This document shows positions 61,554 through 64,000 of a stretch of 64,000 nt of DNA, piece after piece (position 1 is the first letter of the stretch; the number at the start of each line of letters is the position of its first letter). The position numbers and the translations under genes are program-made. The DNA is taken from the NCBI RefSeq assembly GCF_022829405.1, contig NZ_JAKSXW010000129.1, forward strand, positions 57,337 to 121,336, read 5' to 3'. The notes under the pieces were generated by a model that was not told the DNA's origin, ran no database searches, and was given only the letters and a program-made list of their open reading frames with translations. This stretch comes from Methylobacterium sp. J-076 (GTDB lineage Bacteria; Pseudomonadota; Alphaproteobacteria; Rhizobiales; Beijerinckiaceae).

Positions 61554-62735
61554 TTAATGGCAGGCGATCTGCACCGTAAATTCGCGGGCCTTTTCGGCGA
61601 TGGCCGCACCATCCAGGGGATCGACCATCCGGACGTCGATGGGTGCCTCGATCCCGTTCGCTTCCAGAAAGTTGAGAGCGATCGTCGACTTGATGGCGAA
61701 GTTCACGTTTTGCGGCACATCCCCTGACGCGAAGGCGACCTGCTTGGATTGCACGATGCCGATCACATTCCCGAACTGATCGAGGGCAGGACCTCCACTG
61801 TTGCCCTGCTGGACCGGCGCCGAGATCTGGATCTTGCGGGTGTCGTCGCCCGAGCCGGCCGTCGCCGTGACACTGCCGATCGTGAAGTTTCCGGTCGAGG
61901 CCAAGACGCTGCTCTGCGGATAACCGTAGATGAAGACGCTCTCGCCGAGCCGGGCACGGATCGAGAGCGGCGGCACCACCTTTTGCGGAACATCCGTCGT
62001 GAGCACGGCGAGATCGTTGGCGGCATCACGGGCCACGAGCCGCGCATGCATCGCCGAATGGCCGGGCTGCCGCACGGAGATTTCCGTGCATTCATCCACC
62101 ACATGGTTGTTCGTGAGCAGATGACCGCGCTCGGAGACGTAGAATCCGGTCCCCATGCTGGTCACGCCGGGATCGAGCTTCCGTGCCTTGTCCAGGTTCG
62201 GCTCCGATTTAGCGGCAGCCGTCGTCACATCCTTCTGACAGCCGATGACGGCTTCAAACGCCTCGGTGGATCCCACCAGGGACAGTTCGGCAATCTGCCT
62301 GCCTTGAAAGATGACCTTGATGGTGCCCGCTTCGGAAAGATCCGCCACGAAGCGCTCTTTCAACCCCGACTGGTACAGCCCATGCGCGTCGCCGCGCTCG
62401 AAACCCGTAAAGGTCCCGTGCCACTTCTGGCGGCCGGCGATCATGCGGAGATCGTATTGACCGCCGGCCTCGAGGGATTGCCACTTGGCGTTCGTGAAGG
62501 CGAGGTAAGACGAGCTGCGATTGCCGTTGAAGCCGAACCACAGCGTCGTCCCATCCCCGTAGCTTGCCGCCGCGAGACAGCCGCCAAGGCTTTCGCTGTA
62601 ACCGATCGACCACCCCGCGACTTTGCCGAACGTCCTGTCCACCGTCAGCTGAGGCGGCGCGGGGGATGCCAGGACAGGCTGGCCTATCAGGCTGATGCAG
62701 CCCGACACGACGAGGGACATCTTCGTTCGGGACAT
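61554..62735 (-). CDS. exported trypsin-like serine protease (S1C/DegP-type domain)
   Basis: Protein of 393 residues with a signal peptide (MSLVVSGCISLIGQPVLA, about residues 6-23). Residues 30-175 form an unassigned beta-rich domain (WSIGYSESLGGCLAAA). Residues about 190-370 are a trypsin-like domain with the full triad: H near 211 in TNNHVV, D near 242 in NDLAVL and S near 313 in QGNSGGP. There is no PDZ domain, unlike DegP. It probably acts in the periplasm as a quality-control or processing protease. The gene ends just beside the IS5-type element. Two N-domain cysteines (GGCLAA, VIGCQK) may form a disulfide. Confidence 0.9.
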   Translation of the reverse strand: MSRTKMSLVVSGCISLIGQPVLASPAPPQLTVDRTFGKVAGWSIGYSESLGGCLAAASYGDGTTLWFGFNGNRSSSYLAFTNAKWQSLEAGGQYDLRMIAGRQKWHGTFTGFERGDAHGLYQSGLKERFVADLSEAGTIKVIFQGRQIAELSLVGSTEAFEAVIGCQKDVTTAAAKSEPNLDKARKLDPGVTSMGTGFYVSERGHLLTNNHVVDECTEISVRQPGHSAMHARLVARDAANDLAVLTTDVPQKVVPPLSIRARLGESVFIYGYPQSSVLASTGNFTIGSVTATAGSGDDTRKIQISAPVQQGNSGGPALDQFGNVIGIVQSKQVAFASGDVPQNVNFAIKSTIALNFLEANGIEAPIDVRMVDPLDGAAIAEKAREFTVQIACH

Positions 62736-62770
62736 GCGAGGCGCTCAGCTTGCGTCGAATGGAAGAACAG

Positions 62771-63133
62771 TCAGCGCGTCCGGTTGACCGTTGTCGTGGT
62801 GTTGCCGCGCGTGTTCGCGAAGGGATCGGCCGAGGCGTTGACGATTTGAGCCCCCGTTGGGCCAGCCGCCGGTTGCATGGGCCGCCGCTCCGCTCTCACC
62901 ACAGCCCGTCTCGGCACCCGGCGGGCTTCCCGGCGCGGCCTCGCGTAGACGACGACTGGGCGATGACGAGCCGCCTGCGCCGCCATAGAGCCGGCGATCA
63001 TGCCGCCCAAAACCCCTCCAGCGAGTCCGCCGAGCATCGCACCGGCGCTTTGTGCATGGGACGGTGAGGGCATCAGAGTGACAAGTGCCATTGCCCCCAC
63101 GGCGCAGGCGGACGTTATGAACCGGCCGAACAT
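62771..63133 (-). CDS. small exported glycine-zipper protein
   Basis: Protein of 120 residues. A signal peptide (ITSACAVGAMALVTLMPSPSHAQ, residues 6-28) precedes a glycine-zipper segment (GAMLGGLAGGVLGGMIAGSM) and then an Arg-rich tail (RRPMQ, PRREARRVPRR) with no known domain. AGGAGGGG lies six bases before the ATG at 63133, which makes the start firm; the frame runs on to 63292 without family match. It lies 35 bases upstream of the protease gene on the same strand, so the two may share a transcript. Function unknown; an envelope role is likely. Confidence 0.75.
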   Translation of the reverse strand: MFGRFITSACAVGAMALVTLMPSPSHAQSAGAMLGGLAGGVLGGMIAGSMAAQAARHRPVVVYARPRREARRVPRRAVVRAERRPMQPAAGPTGAQIVNASADPFANTRGNTTTTVNRTR

Positions 63134-63645
63134 CACTGAACCCCTCCTGGCCGGAAGCAAGCGGCCCCGACGCCGAACTAATGCTAAGCTCCGGCAACTA
63201 AGCAGGGAATGGGCAAGAATGCCGATTATTACACTTTTCGAATTATATGAGCGATTGCCGCTTGATATGGTTGATAACAGCACCGGCATCATCCAGGCGA
63301 GTCCCGCCTGTAAAGCTTCGCAATTTTTTACCGTAATATCTATTTATTTGATTCGGCGATTATCAGTCCATGACAGGCAATAGGCGATTTATCGATAAAC
63401 GAATGCGTCAATTGCTGAAGAACAATCGTTGTCGTGATCGCATCGCCTCGATCGAGGTCCGACCGCTTTTCGAGTGAATTTTAACCCAAGGCGGACGAGC
63501 CGCTTTCGGCCAGATCCAACCGGCGTCGATGGTCCGTCGAGCGTCTCAGATGGGTCGCTTTCAGCCGGGCTGCTTTCGGGCAGTGATCGATGGAAGCGGA
63601 CATCGACTACGCGCCCGCTCGCGACGCGTAGCAGCCGTTGCCGAC
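63134..63645. other. intergenic, AT-rich in part, no gene recognised
   Basis: About 63190-63420 is AT-rich and may hold promoter elements for the minus-strand glycine-zipper protein. No ORF here has support. Confidence 0.5.
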
Positions 63646-63981
63646 CTATACTCCGCCACCAAGTGTGAAGAAATAAACGAGGCTGCCTCCGATACCCGCC
63701 CCTGACAGCAGGCTCAACAGCGCAGACTGTTTCCCCCTAATATTCACGATGATGCAAGCCGTAAGAATTATAGCCGCGCAAATCGCCGGGAAAATGATTA
63801 GATAATTTATTTGATCTATGCTCGGGTAGCCCGAAATTTGCCGCGATGAGAGATTGGAAACCAGGGCGTAGCCAATACAACAAAGCCCAGACCAAATTAG
63901 GAGCGCGCAACCTGCAAGAATATTTGCTATCAACACGTTGGTCGCCCCGGCCATTTTGTAGGGTTGAAGGCCCTGGTCCAA
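63646..63981 (-). CDS. small membrane protein, hypothetical
   Basis: Protein of 111 residues with three likely membrane segments: VLIANILAGCALLIWSGLCCIGYALV (about 16-42), INYLIIFPAICAAIILTACIIV (about 58-80) and ALLSLLSGAGIGGSLVYFF (about 86-105). It is less GC-rich than neighbouring genes. No family is recognised. The start is unsure: TTG at 63981 or ATG at 63954. It is located at the window edge, so an operon context cannot be judged. Confidence 0.5.
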   Translation of the reverse strand: MDQGLQPYKMAGATNVLIANILAGCALLIWSGLCCIGYALVSNLSSRQISGYPSIDQINYLIIFPAICAAIILTACIIVNIRGKQSALLSLLSGAGIGGSLVYFFTLGGGV

Positions 63982-64000
63982 TTACATGCCCGCTTCCCAC

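Noticed and set aside
1..64000. tRNA, rRNA or replication origin
   Set aside because: No cloverleaf with a T-loop and acceptor pairing, no rRNA-like conserved stretch and no DnaA-box cluster was recognised by eye; a covariance-model scan would be needed to exclude small RNAs.

Overview
The window is GC-rich DNA, apart from one AT-rich cassette and some AT-rich intergenic stretches. It carries a Methylobacterium-like (Alphaproteobacteria, Hyphomicrobiales) gene set. That placement is an inference from codon usage, the IalB-family protein, an EcfG-type promoter, the NarX/NarL-like pair and the style of the hybrid kinases; no rRNA or tRNA was found to confirm it.

Layout. 0.1-2.5 kb: an MHS-type MFS metabolite symporter and a small NAD(P)-binding SDR protein. 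2.5-12.6 kb (minus strand): a type I secretion locus. A 2281-residue protein with 18 canonical Ig-like repeats and a six-unit C-terminal repeat is followed by its ABC exporter and HlyD-type adaptor, with a strong hairpin between cargo and transporter. 13.4-18.4 kb: a LysR regulator, the decayed remains of a MarR-like regulator, a NarX/NarL-like two-component pair, and a divergent Tat-exported metallo-beta-lactamase-fold protein. 18.8-23.9 kb: a PAS-rich hybrid histidine kinase behind a ParD-like antitoxin that has no toxin, then a large exported alpha/beta hydrolase.

24.0-44.7 kb (minus strand) is the main accessory island, a compact two-partner secretion / contact-dependent inhibition operon. 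Transcription order: IalB-like protein, short TpsA, FhaC/ShlB-type TpsB transporter, Sel1-repeat protein, a 4710-residue CdiA/FhaB-like protein with ten 543-bp-class tandem repeats and a C-terminal PD-(D/E)XK-like toxin candidate, an AT-rich immunity-gene candidate overlapping the toxin stop codon, and a detached fragment copied from the middle of the CdiA gene.

45.2-49.8 kb (minus strand) is a stressosome operon: RsbR-, RsbS- and RsbT-like proteins, an RsbX/SpoIIE-type phosphatase with its own GHKL domain, and a hybrid histidine kinase whose input domain is itself RsbT-like. The genes overlap or nearly touch. This suggests a stressosome feeding a two-component phosphorelay instead of an anti-sigma cascade.

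50.6-64 kb: a hexapeptide acetyltransferase, small exported proteins, csbD behind an excellent EcfG promoter match, an RND efflux pair (adaptor divergent from pump) whose pump gene has an in-frame amber codon, a DUF2254 membrane protein, a decayed IS5-family element, a trypsin-like protease, a glycine-zipper protein and a small membrane protein. A dispersed palindromic repeat occurs at about 13.05 and 59.07 kb.
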